The translations under genes were made by a program, and so were the position numbers. From positions 248,001-312,000 of the forward strand of contig JABSTR010000955.1 of the NCBI GenBank assembly GCA_013339765.2: a DNA stretch of 64,000 nt, written 5' to 3'. The notes beneath the pieces are model-generated. The model searched no databases, was not told where the DNA came from, and saw nothing but the letters and a program-made list of their open reading frames with translations. Source of the stretch: Haemaphysalis longicornis (taxonomy: Eukaryota; Arthropoda; Arachnida; Ixodida; Ixodidae). How positions within the stretch are numbered: the stretch's first letter is position 1; every line of letters begins with the position of its first letter. Below are positions 55,890 through 64,000 of this stretch, one piece after another.

Positions 55890-57199
55890 TTTCCCTTCGT
55901 TTTACACGTCCCCAAAGTTGCCACACCAAGCAATGTGGAAAGCAGCCCTGCCCTATCGCGTTTTAAATAATTTTTTTTATTAAACCTACTAAAGTGTTTC
56001 TCACTAAGATAATGCCAGTTACATGGTGAGAATACAATGTTCATAATACTTAAGTTTCATCTTAAATAAAAAGCGCTCATGGCACCACCTTGGCTGTCCT
56101 TATCTGAACACACCCGCAAGCAACCTGAAACTGTGGAACTGTTTTGTGCTGTGTAGAAGCACGGTGTTCGCTCGGGACATTGTGCAACAGACACTAAACC
56201 AACTCAAGTGCACAAAATACACGCGATTACCATGTAATACAGAAAACAATGTGGTGATGGCACGGTGGTCTGCTACTAGGGAGACCTGGGATGAAATCCC
56301 GCCAGATCACATGCGTTGTTTATTTACAGCGGCAGCCATTTTCTTGCCCGCACAGAAACTGCAACAGGAAGAGCGGTTCTTCTACCGATGAGACAGCTAA
56401 GGCTCTCTCGCCTTGATACGGCGTACCTAGGCTATCACGGATGGCGCTGAAAATCCTCGTGAGGCCCCGCGAGTGACCCCGAGAAACTGCAGCCCAACGG
56501 GAATATCGGGCTCCAGCTCCTCTCAGTCGCTGGCCCCCTGGAAACGTCAGAAAAAAGATTTGTGCAGACGGACTGACCAGTGCGGCTGGGCCTTTCCGCC
56601 ACTTCGAGCTTGAGCCCGGGCCTTGCAACGCACTCTGAAGCAGCAAATTGGGCAGTCAGAAGAAGGAGAATCAAGCTTCGGAGATGGCAACGGCTGTTGG
56701 GCCTAATATTACGACCCGCTCGTTCCTCGGACCACCCAAGTGTCCACGGTGAGAGCAAGCGCGGGGTTCGCCGTCGACGAGGACGTGGTATTAGGGCGCA
56801 ACCACACCCAGAGCTGCTCCAAACAACTCGTTATGCCGGCTCTCCCGCCGCGCTTGCTCGCCTCGCCGGCCTACTTGCTTGCCGTTGTGCAGTCTTGAAG
56901 GACGCTAAACATCGCCAGCTGTCCGCACCCGCCTTTGAGGGCTCGACAGCGCCTTCGAGAAAGGAAGCCTCACATGCGGCGACGGACACAGTTTCCAGGC
57001 GCGCCCTTCGCAGCAGCAGAAGCGTCCTTCCGAAGAATATTGCGGCGTTCGTGCCCTTTTTTGTTCCTTGCTCTGAGCTCCTGGCGCAGGCCCGGACGCA
57101 CGTGACAGCGACCCCTGCGGGAGGAAGGCCGCAGACGCCGGCGCATGCACGCGCGTCCAGTCCTGCCCCTGCGCCCGTTCGTTGCGGGAGTGAGCCGCC
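55890..57199. other. No recognised gene; GC-rich towards 57.2 kb
   Basis: AT-rich until 56300, then increasingly GC-rich. A 217-codon open stretch (56580-57233) has biased composition and no family match. The part next to 57200 could be promoter and 5' UTR of the exon there. Confidence 0.4.
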
Positions 57200-57359
57200 A
57201 TGGAGGACTGCCCCCAACTCTTCGCCGAGCTGAAGCAGCTCAGGGACGCCCTCTGTGGCCAGCGCCAACACACGGGGGCCGAGATTTCCGGCCCTGACGT
57301 CGCCGAACGCGAGGAGGCGAGAAGCGACCACGACGAGACGGCCATTCGCCACGGCGAAC
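57200..57359 (+). CDS. Possible first coding exon of a host gene
   Basis: An ATG in a strong Kozak context (GCCGCCATGG) opens 53 codons plus one base (MEDCPQLFAELKQLRDALCG, then an acidic region rich in Glu, Asp and Arg). It ends exactly at a consensus donor GTGAGT (57360-57365). Downstream the frame stops within a few codons, so splicing is required. Upstream is GC-rich and lacks ATG in this frame. I do not recognise the protein. The N-terminal ELKQLRDAL may begin a helix or coiled coil. No acceptor exon was identified with confidence in the window. Confidence 0.45.
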
Positions 57360-57365
57360 GTGAGT

Positions 57366-58605
57366 ACTCCTGAACCCCGCAACCGTCTTCATGTGGGCGC
57401 GTTCTTGTTTCACGGAGACAGCCACTCTACGAACCCGATAGCGGCCCATCACTAAACCCTGTGGCTCATCTCGATTATGAGGCGACAACGCCGGCGTGGT
57501 GAGTCGTTGTGCGCTTGGAGAGTCCCGCGTGCTAGCGTCTTGAGAGCCACCCGGTTTTACGCAACTGGATGCTCGGAGACGCTGGTGGATGTACCAAACT
57601 AAACACACGTTAATATCGATTCACGTGGGAAGAGGCTGGTTTCGACCAAGCTGAAGCAATAATTCAGCCCATTCAGCAAGCACGAAATCTGTGCGGATGC
57701 TGCGGCTACATTCATCGCGTATGGAAACGCGCCCTGCAGAACTTACAACGCCGTAACCGGGCCCGCACGAGCGACACATGCAGCTGTGCTCTCCCGCAGG
57801 CAACGGAAAGGCGGCGTCGCGTTCGTTTTTCCCGGTGGCTTGCTTAAAGTGCAGAGCAATTTAGGGTCCCGGATTGTCGGTGCAGCTCCTCCGCTCTCAC
57901 GCTATCTAGCCACGGTAGTCACGCGTCGTCACGCACGCAAACAGAGGCTTGCCCCTCGAATCAGCCTCACTTTCTAGCGGGCACTTCAACAAGAGGTTTG
58001 TACAGCCAGAGCCGCTCGAAACTCCTGGAACCGCTGGCACTTGTCATGGTATTTGGCCCCCTTAGTTAGCACAAGGAAAACTGCAGGTACATTCGAGGCA
58101 AAATAGATGTAATTAACCGGCAGTACTCGCTTCCATTTAATCAGGAATGCTCATTGGTTGGTTTTTACAATAGTACGTGAAAAAAATTGGTTGGCGATTA
58201 CGATACTCCCTAATGGGATATTTGGGCGTATTCGTTTCGCTGTTTGGATTGTGCAAAATATGTTGAGGCAGAAAAAGTTTAGACGGACATATTTGTATGG
58301 TTGCAGAAAAGTTCTATTTGCAGTGGCTGACGAAGCACATGCACCGGTTGCCTCACTCATTGTTCAGCGCTCACTCGGTGTTGTGGCGTCAGTGCTCTGG
58401 CAGCTCGTTTAGCTGCAGCGACTGTTGAAGCGCATGACTGGTTGCCTCAGCCGCAGTTCAGCATGTACCTCTTACTGCAATTCAGCACGTACCTTAATGC
58501 AGTGCGCTGAGGCAGCACTCACTCGTGGGTTCTCTCGACGGTAGCTATAGTGAGCCTCTGCGTCGGCGGCGCGAAGTGCGTCTCAGAAAGGGACCCCGAA
58601 CCGCG
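57366..58605. other. Probable intron/intergenic, no recognised gene
   Basis: A possible acceptor (CTCTCCCGCAG near 57800) is followed by only about 20 codons in phase before a stop. Otherwise nothing was recognised. Confidence 0.35.
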
Positions 58606-58607
58606 TC

Positions 58608-59329
58608 TTAAGGCCCAACCACACGCACGCGTAAAACCGACGTACTCGCGCAACGACGTAAACGGGCGTAAGCGCGAAAGGAACCGGCGTACTCCAGCGT
58701 ACGCCGAATGCATTGCTACGCGCCTGTTACGCCCAAGTCAGAGCTCGCCAGACATCGACGCAAACTTTCGGGCGCACGGTGTTGACGTAGACCTATAGCG
58801 GTGACGTTATCTGGCCAGTCAGTATATTATCGCTATGGGTCAAGTCGTATAACGAGACAGCAAATTTATAAATAAGCTAACAATACTGGCAATTATGCGA
58901 TAAAACGAAGTAATTTGTAGAATACAGAGAGCAAACAACCGGATAGAATACCCGAAGCAACGAGCAACTATGGGAGCAAGGCATTTTACGCCAAATGTCG
59001 CGGAGGGTTTTGTGCCTGCCAAATATGCGTTTTTTAATGTCCCAAGAACTGTCTTAGTTGTTTCTGTATCAAATATACGTACTTTTGTGAGAATAGGCAT
59101 TATTTGTTTTATTTGAGTTAAAATGTAGTTCAACTGGTAGCCACAAAGCTGAGTCCGAGGTAGTCGAGCCACACTGCGCGGCGCTTGGTTTACGCGCGCG
59201 TTGCCGCGATATGTGGTTACTCGCCCTCTGCGACGTCGTCAGTCAGCGTTAAGGCAGCGGCGTATGTCGCCGCAGGCGTACGTCGTTGCGCGAGTACGTC
59301 GATTTTACGCGTGAATCTGGTTGGGCCTT
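58608..59329. mobile_element. MITE with 51-bp inverted ends
   Basis: Left arm 58608-58658 (starting AAGGCCCAACCACACG) and the inverse of 59279-59329 match at 47 of 51 positions. The arms are GC-rich with CGACGTACTCGCGCAACG; the interior is AT-rich and non-coding. No clear target duplication. Confidence 0.75.
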
Positions 59330-60008
59330 TGGGAAGCGAACATGCATGATCGTCACGCGCACGCCCCTCTCCCGTATTCGCCAAGTGTCGCGCAGTCAAG
59401 CGTCTCTTGCGGGCGCAGCATACTGCCCCCCCCCCCCCCCCCCCCTGCACACAATTTCGGAGAAGCGCCTCGCGCCGCCACGGGGAACCGCCCTCCCCTC
59501 CCAATTTCGCAGCAGTCTTTCTTTCACTTTTCGGTCTTGCCATCATTCACCCGGTTACAACGATGATGGCGACGTCGCTCAGCCCAGGAACGGGCGCTAA
59601 AGGGCTGCGTCCTAAAAAAATTACACCATCTTCCCGTGGGGAACCATGACGAGGATGCGAAGCATCATAGGGGTTCCGTGTAGTTTCCATTGTGTTGCCG
59701 TTATGTTGTTTCATTTATCGGAGCATGAATGGGAACGTAGTGTGAACCCCCATGTAGAGACAGATAAATGTAGAGAAATGTAGAAACAGCGAAGAGACCG
59801 ACACCGGCGCTACCTGATCGAACACCTCCTGGTTCTCGCCTTTCTTTATTGCGTGCTCACGCTCCTACCCCGCTGCCCGCCCTCTTCGTCCTCTTCTCTG
59901 GTTGAGCTGCAAGGCGCGTGGCGCTTCCCGCCACAGCTTTCCACACGGGAAATTCAACATCCTCCTCTAAAGTTTTCAGTTCGTCGTTTCCGTTGACGTT
60001 CAGGTTCG
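59330..60008. other. No recognised gene; contains 20-base C run
   Basis: Poly-C at 59426-59445. At 59617-59640 the sequence AAAAAAATTACACCATCTTC resembles that at 60949, so part of a shared repeat is present. No genes. Confidence 0.4.
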
Positions 60009-60180
60009 CGTGCCTTCGTTGTATCAGTAGCTTCTTGACGTAGTTTGAATGAGTTAAGGACATAAGGCGCGTTCGTAGTACTTGCTCCTGTCTCGGTTTT
60101 GTAGCGCAGTGGAAAGAGCGCTCTGTACCTCCCGTTGCGGCCAGAGAGTCGTGGGATCGAAATCCGGCGCTGCTAACAAT
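60009..60180 (+). repeat. tRNA-like module (SINE-2), copy
   Basis: GTTGTATCAGTAGCTTCTTG, ATAAGGCGCGTTCGTAG, A box TTGTAGCGCAGTGGAAAGAGC and B box GGGATCGAAATCC. It abuts the 3' stem-loop of the hairpin-ended element copy 3. Confidence 0.75.
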
Positions 60181-60855
60181 TTTTAAGTGCGAATGCACTT
60201 CTTAAGCGAGCCTGAAGCGTCCGCCGCCGTCCACATTCCGCCGCCGTCCGCATAGCAACAGCTGCGGGTGCGCGCGCTCCTCGTCTTCCTTGGCAACGGG
60301 GGGAGATGGGCGCGCGCTGCCTGGCCGCTGACATGGCACATACCCACGTGGGGGATTGGCCAGGAATCTCCTCGTCTTCCTTGGCAACGGGAGGAGATGG
60401 GCGCGCGCTGCCTGGCCGCTGACATGGCACATACCCACGTGGGGGATTGGCCAGGAATCGGGCGTGAGAAGGGCTAATGCACCCGCTTAAAGGAGTACTG
60501 ACACGAAATTTCAAAGCTGAGATCCGCTCTAGCAATCAAGTACAACGACAACACAAATAGGTGTCTGTGCATGGCACATACCCACGTGGGGGATTGGCCA
60601 GGAATCGGGCGTGAGAAGGGCTAATGCACCCGCTTAAAGGAGTACTGACACGAAATTTCAAAGCTGAGATCCGCTCTAGCAATCAAGTACAACGACAACA
60701 CGAATAGGTGTCTGTGAATAAATGCATCTTTCTTTCTTTGTAGTTGTGTGTGTGTGTGATCTCTCTTTCGCGAACATTACCGACCCGCGCAAATTCAACT
60801 CGTGCATTCGCACTTACACACTCTCCCCCTCGGGGAAGTGCGAGGGAATTTTTTT
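60181..60855 (-). mobile_element. Hairpin-ended modular element, copy 3 (675 bp)
   Basis: On the minus strand: 5' module AATTCCCTCGCACTTCCCCG plus AGGGGGA (about 60820-60855) and TAAGTGCGAATGCAC (60802-60816 inverted). The 3' stem-loop plus AAAA is at 60181-60200. The interior carries a 91-bp and a 147-bp tandem duplication and a TTAAAGGAGTACTGACACG segment. It shares about 120 bp at the 3' side with copies 1 and 4. Confidence 0.65.
60279..60716. repeat. Tandem duplications, periods 91 and 147 bp
   Basis: CCTCGTCTTCCTTGGCAACG recurs at 60279 and 60370 (period 91). CATGGCACATACCCACGTGG recurs at 60332, 60423 and 60570 (periods 91 and 147). The 147-bp copies contain AAAGGAGTACTGACACGAAA. Copies are nearly identical, so duplication is recent. 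Confidence 0.85.
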
Positions 60856-60935
60856 TTATAGTGTAGGGGGAGAGGTGTGGATGGACGGACGACGGACGCC
60901 GGAGCCGAGCGCAAGAGATGCATCGCATCTAAAAC
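60850..60935 (+). repeat. Short hairpin-ended module
   Basis: It begins TTTTTTTTTATAGTGTAGGG and ends AGATGC-ATC-GCATCT-AAAA, matching the body and end of the repeat at 55705-55885 in layout. Confidence 0.45.
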
Positions 60936-61060
60936 AGGCCGCCAAAAAAAATTACGCCATCTTCCCACGTGGGAACCCTGAGGGGATGCAAAGCCGTGGA
61001 GATGTAGCGTGTTAATTGGTTGTTAGATTAAAGACACGTGTAGTAGCGCATTAAATGTCT

Positions 61061-61377
61061 TTATTTATCGAGTAGTGGGGAACGTTTTGCGGCTTCTTGT
61101 TCTCGAAGCGAGGAATCCGCTGTTCGACGCTGGCGTTTCGAAGCGTTGTCACGTTGCCGAACGCCATCTGGATCAGCTACTCGCCGCTGGCGTTTCAAAG
61201 CGGCTTCTCGTTCTCGAAGCGAGGAATCCGCTGCTCGGCGCTGCCGTTTACGTTCGGCGTCGCGAGCTCTCCTCTGTGCAGCCTTGTCTTCGGAGGTGCT
61301 TGCGGTTCAGACAGTGTGCTGGCTGGCGCTAGTTGAAGGTGCGCCAGCCAGTTACTGACGGAATCGTTGGCGTCCAT
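61061..61377 (-). pseudogene. Small basic protein with tandem KRQRR motifs (one frameshift)
   Basis: The minus strand starts ATG at 61375-61377 (MDANDSVSNWLAHLQL). A shift near 61285 leads to TSEDKAAQRRARDAERKRQR and a three-fold motif of 18-19 residues (KRQRRAADSSLREREAAL, KRQRRVADPDGVRQRDNAS, KRQRRTADSSLREQEAAK). It ends RSPLLDK and TAA (61061-61063). The stop overlaps AATAAA. The protein would be strongly basic and helical, plausibly nucleic-acid binding. I do not know its function. Similar Arg-rich repeat proteins are, I believe, multi-copy in tick genomes, which would make this part of a mobile element. Confidence 0.5.
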
Positions 61378-61974
61378 TTGCAGTCATCGGATGGCGCAGT
61401 ACCGAAGAAGCAACTGAGCGGAGCGCGGACGGGTTTATTTGCAGAGCAGAGGGAGTCGAGAGCAGGAGCAGCGCGCATGCGCGTGATTGGACAGCTGGTG
61501 TGCAGAGGGAAGAGGAGGAGCAGCGCGCGCTAGCGCACAGGTGGTGTGGAGAGGAGGAGGGGAGAAAGAGCGGCGTTATCACAGCTGTTGTGGAGAGGAG
61601 GAGAGGTGCGGACGCCGGAGGGTCGACAAATGGCGAATTCTATTGGGAGAACAGGAGCAAGCGGAGCGAGCAGCCAGAGCAGCACACGGGAGTAGCGGGG
61701 ACGTGTGCTTTCGTTCCGCGAATGAAACATTCGCCCTCCTCCGGGAGCAGTGAAAAGAGGGGGAGGGCGTGATTTCAAGAAGTCATGTGACCAAACTTTT
61801 CCCGCTCTCGCTTCACGGAGCATTTCGCGCGCTCGTGTTGTCCGCACGCTGTTCCTCGCCAGTTTTTCCAGATACGTGCCGGTGGTTTTGTGTCTGCCTT
61901 CCGCATGGCGACGAATGAAGAAGCCGAGCGGATGTTCATGTCCATGATAGGGTCGCCATCGTATCTCCCAAAAA
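61378..61974. other. No recognised gene
   Basis: GAGGAGG-rich around 61500-61620. Minus-strand reading 61780-61950 (IMDMNIRSASSFVAMRKADTK) directly continues, after a stop, the acidic frame at 61975. Confidence 0.35.
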
Positions 61975-62158
61975 TTAGCTGCGAACGATAACAGCATCCG
62001 CCGTCTTTTCCAGATACGACTCTACCTTCGGGCGCTGCTCCGGCGGGGTGAACAGGTGCTCGAACTCATGCAATGTCAAATCATCGTCGTCGTCGCTGCT
62101 GCTGCTGCTGCTGTCCGATGATGAGTTTGCGCTTGAATCTGTGGTGCTTTCATCATCT
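61975..62158 (-). pseudogene. Acidic reading frame interrupted by hairpin-ended element
   Basis: Minus strand: LDDESTTDSSANSS, a Ser/Asp run, then DLTLHEFEHLFTPPEQRPKVESYLEKTADAVIVRS and stop. The Ser run corresponds to a (TGC)n-like tract at 62090-62110. An acidic head followed by a helical segment resembles N-termini of PIF/Harbinger-type proteins, but this is only a resemblance. The frame is joined at 62158 to the inserted copy 2. No transposase core was identified. Confidence 0.3.
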
Positions 62159-62599
62159 AAAAATTCCCCCGCATTTCCCCGAGGGGGAGAATGTGAAAGT
62201 GCGAATGCACGGTTGTCGGCCCGCTTGCGGCGCGTGCGCTCGGCCCCCGCAGCCCACCGCCTCGCCGCCTTCTCTTCCATCTCTTCCATCGGGTTTGTAG
62301 TATCACATGTACACCACGCAGTTATCAAGCCGCTATAACGCCGCTGAGTCGCCAACGCACGCCGCTGACGACGTAGTTTGAATGCGTTAAAGATATAAGG
62401 CGCGTCACTAACACTGATATCACCGTCGCGTCCGTAGCTTGGTCGGTAGAGCGTCGCGCTGCGGCCGCAAAGTCCTCGGATCGAAACCTGGCGCCGGATG
62501 CTGTTTCTTTTTTAAATATAGAGGAGCACTGCGGTCGCCGCCGCCGCCGCCGGCGGTGGATGGTTTGGGGTCGCTTATAAAGTGCATTCGCACTTAAAA
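62159..62599 (+). mobile_element. Hairpin-ended modular element, copy 2 (441 bp)
   Basis: The 5' module AATTCCCCCGCATTTCCCCG plus AGGGGGA is followed by AAGTGCGAATGCAC (62197-62210). The 3' stem-loop AAGTGC-ATTC-GCACTT is at 62580-62595, with AAAA. The ends match copy 1 and the total length is nearly equal (437 bp), yet the interior is different: a GC-rich part that reads MEEMEEKAARRWAAGAE on the minus strand, and a SINE-2 tRNA-like module (62368-62513) with GGTCGGTAGAGCGTC and GGATCGAAACC. Shared ends with swapped interiors suggest capture. Confidence 0.65.
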
Positions 62600-63080
62600 G
62601 TAGCAGCATCGTCCAGACGGCCGCTCATAGCTGCTGCCGTACGCACTGAGCGACTATCGCGGCTGCTGGATTCCGCCATTTTTCCTCCGCCACCCGGGGA
62701 TAAAACCAGAAATGACGTAAAAGAGGTCATGTGACTTCCTCGGCGTTCCCTGTTACTCCGCCGCTGGCGACGGAGCACCGAGACCTGCTCTCGGCTGCTC
62801 TCGGCGCCAAAAAAGTGCTCCTCCTAGACCAATGAAACACAACGCCCCTGCTCCTGCCCGACCACTGGAAGACGCCAGAACTCGCGAGAGCACTTTGGGT
62901 GCAGTTAGAAGTGCTCCTGGTCGCCCAATGGAAAGCGCTATAAGAGATGCTTTGCATCTAAAAACGACGCGTTCATAACGGTTCAGGAACGCTCCAGCAC
63001 GTGCGAGATGAAAGCAAGCCCAAGTAGCTTAATTATAATAATGTACAGGACAGATATAAAGGAAGGGAGAGGCTGTTAAG
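62600..63080. other. No recognised gene
   Basis: At 62945-62963 there is AGATGC-TTT-GCATCT-AAAA, a stem-loop end like that at 60913. Otherwise featureless. Confidence 0.4.
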
Positions 63081-63169
63081 CCTCTCTAGCGTGGGTGGTG
63101 TTCCTTAGTCCGGGATTCCTTTGGTCGAGGCCGCCGCGCCCGTGCCCGCTGGACGAGAGCCCGATGAGA

Positions 63170-64000
63170 TTGCGTTCATCGATGCCCCCACGCCGCTTGA
63201 CCACCCGTCGGACCAAGTGAGTCACTTGGTGTCATGTGGTGATCGCGGACTTTATGACACGGTAGAAGGAGTGGTCTTGGAGGGGAAATCCCAGAACCCG
63301 GCAGGATGAAGCTCGGGGGTCGGGAGTGCCATCGAGGGTAAGCGACAAGAGTGGGTTGACAGATCGTTGATATTTAGTGGTGGAAAGTAAAAGCATCTCT
63401 GATTTCTCTGGAGCTGCTTGCAGGCCTGAGCAGGCAAAGAACTGAGAAATAATTGATTGATTGCGGAGTTTAACGCGCCGACGCAACTCAGGCGATGAGG
63501 CGCGCCGTAGTGGAGGGCTCCGGATTAATTTTGACCACCTGGGGATCTTTAACGTGCGCCGAAATATCGTACACACGGGCGTTTTTGCTTTTCGCCTCCA
63601 TCAGAAAAGCGGCCGCCGCGGCCGGGAATCGAGCGCAACGCCTTAGCCACTGAGCCACCGTGGCGGGTAAAGAACTGAGAAATAAAGTCAAGGCCAGATT
63701 GCAAAGTTTGTTCCACCTCCCCCGGAGACACCCGGAGAGGGTAATGTCATCGGCGTACAGAAGCGACTGAAGGTTGGGGATCTCGGACAAGGCTCTGGCA
63801 AGGGGGGCAAGGCCGAGGTTGAAGAGGGTAGGTGATAGTACGGCACCTTGAGGGGTACCGCTGGTAAGGGTGATGGGTGGGGATAGAGTGGTCCCAAGTA
63901 GGAATCGAGCCTGTCGGGAGCGAAGGAACGAACGAACATAAGAGTAGAGGCGGGAGCCGCAATGAGTGTCTTGGAGCGGGGAAAGGATGGCGTCGTGAAG
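63170..64000 (-). pseudogene. I-type LINE RT (minus strand), interrupted by SINE
   Basis: Minus strand from the window edge: RQARFLLGTTLS, GTPQGAVLSPTLFNLGLAPLARAL, EIPNLQSLLYADDITLS (catalytic pair intact), then a SINE insertion and continuation SQFFACSGLQAAPEKSEMLLLS, PRASSCRVLGFPLQDHSFYRVIKSAITT and LVRRVVKRRGGIDERN. The RT domain reads almost without stops apart from one or two shifts. The element's 5' part lies beyond the window. Its sequence fades at about 63170, so RNase H is missing or diverged. Confidence 0.8.
63453..63668 (-). repeat. SINE, Ruka-like, with 17-bp TSD
   Basis: An inverted copy of the SINE at 20622 with its (ATTG)n tail on the left and tRNA head on the right. Exact duplication AAAGAACTGAGAAATAA at 63436-63452 and 63669-63685 flanks it. 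Removing it restores the LINE RT frame (DFISQFF followed by ACSGLQAAPEKS). Confidence 0.9.

Noticed and set aside
56580..57233. 217-codon open frame rich in Arg, Ala and Ser
   Set aside because: GC-rich sequence keeps frames open by chance; it overlaps the better supported exon at 57200 in another frame.
60279..60716. CRISPR-like array of repeats
   Set aside because: Units are long (91-147 bp), contiguous and without unique spacers; the window is eukaryotic.

Overview
This window looks like repeat-saturated nuclear DNA from an arthropod, most probably a hard tick. The reasons are tRNA-headed SINEs of the Ruka type, several RNase H-bearing LINEs, Gypsy elements, hAT elements beginning CAGTGTTG or CAGTGGCGTAGCCA, and almost no host coding sequence. 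The tick assignment rests on remembered similarity of these repeats and was not searched. No bacterial, viral-genome, CRISPR or rRNA signal is present. Only two stretches look like host genes: a 3'-terminal exon of a zinc-binding (MDR) dehydrogenase of the PTGR3/ZADH2 type at 19.5-20.34 kb (+), and a possible first coding exon with a Kozak context and a GTGAGT donor at 57.20-57.36 kb (+).

Layout. 1-6.9 kb: a plus-strand I-type LINE ORF2, split by a minus-strand LTR element (gag fragment, tRNA-Lys-type primer site, 365-bp LTR) and by a hairpin-ended modular element. 6.9-14.3 kb: a minus-strand I-type LINE (ORF1 plus ORF2) split by a 2.7-kb hAT-like element with a perfect 8-bp target duplication. 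14.3-23.2 kb: mostly non-coding, with hairpins, a tRNA-like head, the dehydrogenase exon and SINEs. 23.2-39.25 kb: one old LINE broken into four pieces by a CR1-like LINE (itself split by a hAT with a transposase relic), a solo LTR (itself carrying an I-type LINE fragment) and a young full-length copy of the same LINE family (31633-37180, 10-bp target duplication). 40.3-51 kb: two head-to-head Gypsy elements, A (minus, split by a 4.3-kb hAT-like element with an 8-bp duplication) and B (plus, with 3' LTR). 51-64 kb: LINE fragments, a foldback element, a P-like element with 35-bp inverted ends and a 7-bp duplication, MITEs, three more copies or pieces of the modular hairpin-ended family, a small basic repeat protein, and a LINE RT hit by a SINE.

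How it fits together. Nothing here is an operon or pathway. The information is a stratified insertion record: target duplications and interrupted reading frames allow the order of events to be read at several loci. The best candidate for something poorly described is the modular family whose copies share a 5' hairpin, a 15-bp subterminal inverted repeat and a 3' stem-loop followed by AAAA, but carry different interiors (Helentron-like architecture). A nearby tandem-motif basic protein is the other unusual item. Many frames are broken by single-base shifts rather than stop codons, so some apparent decay may be assembly error.
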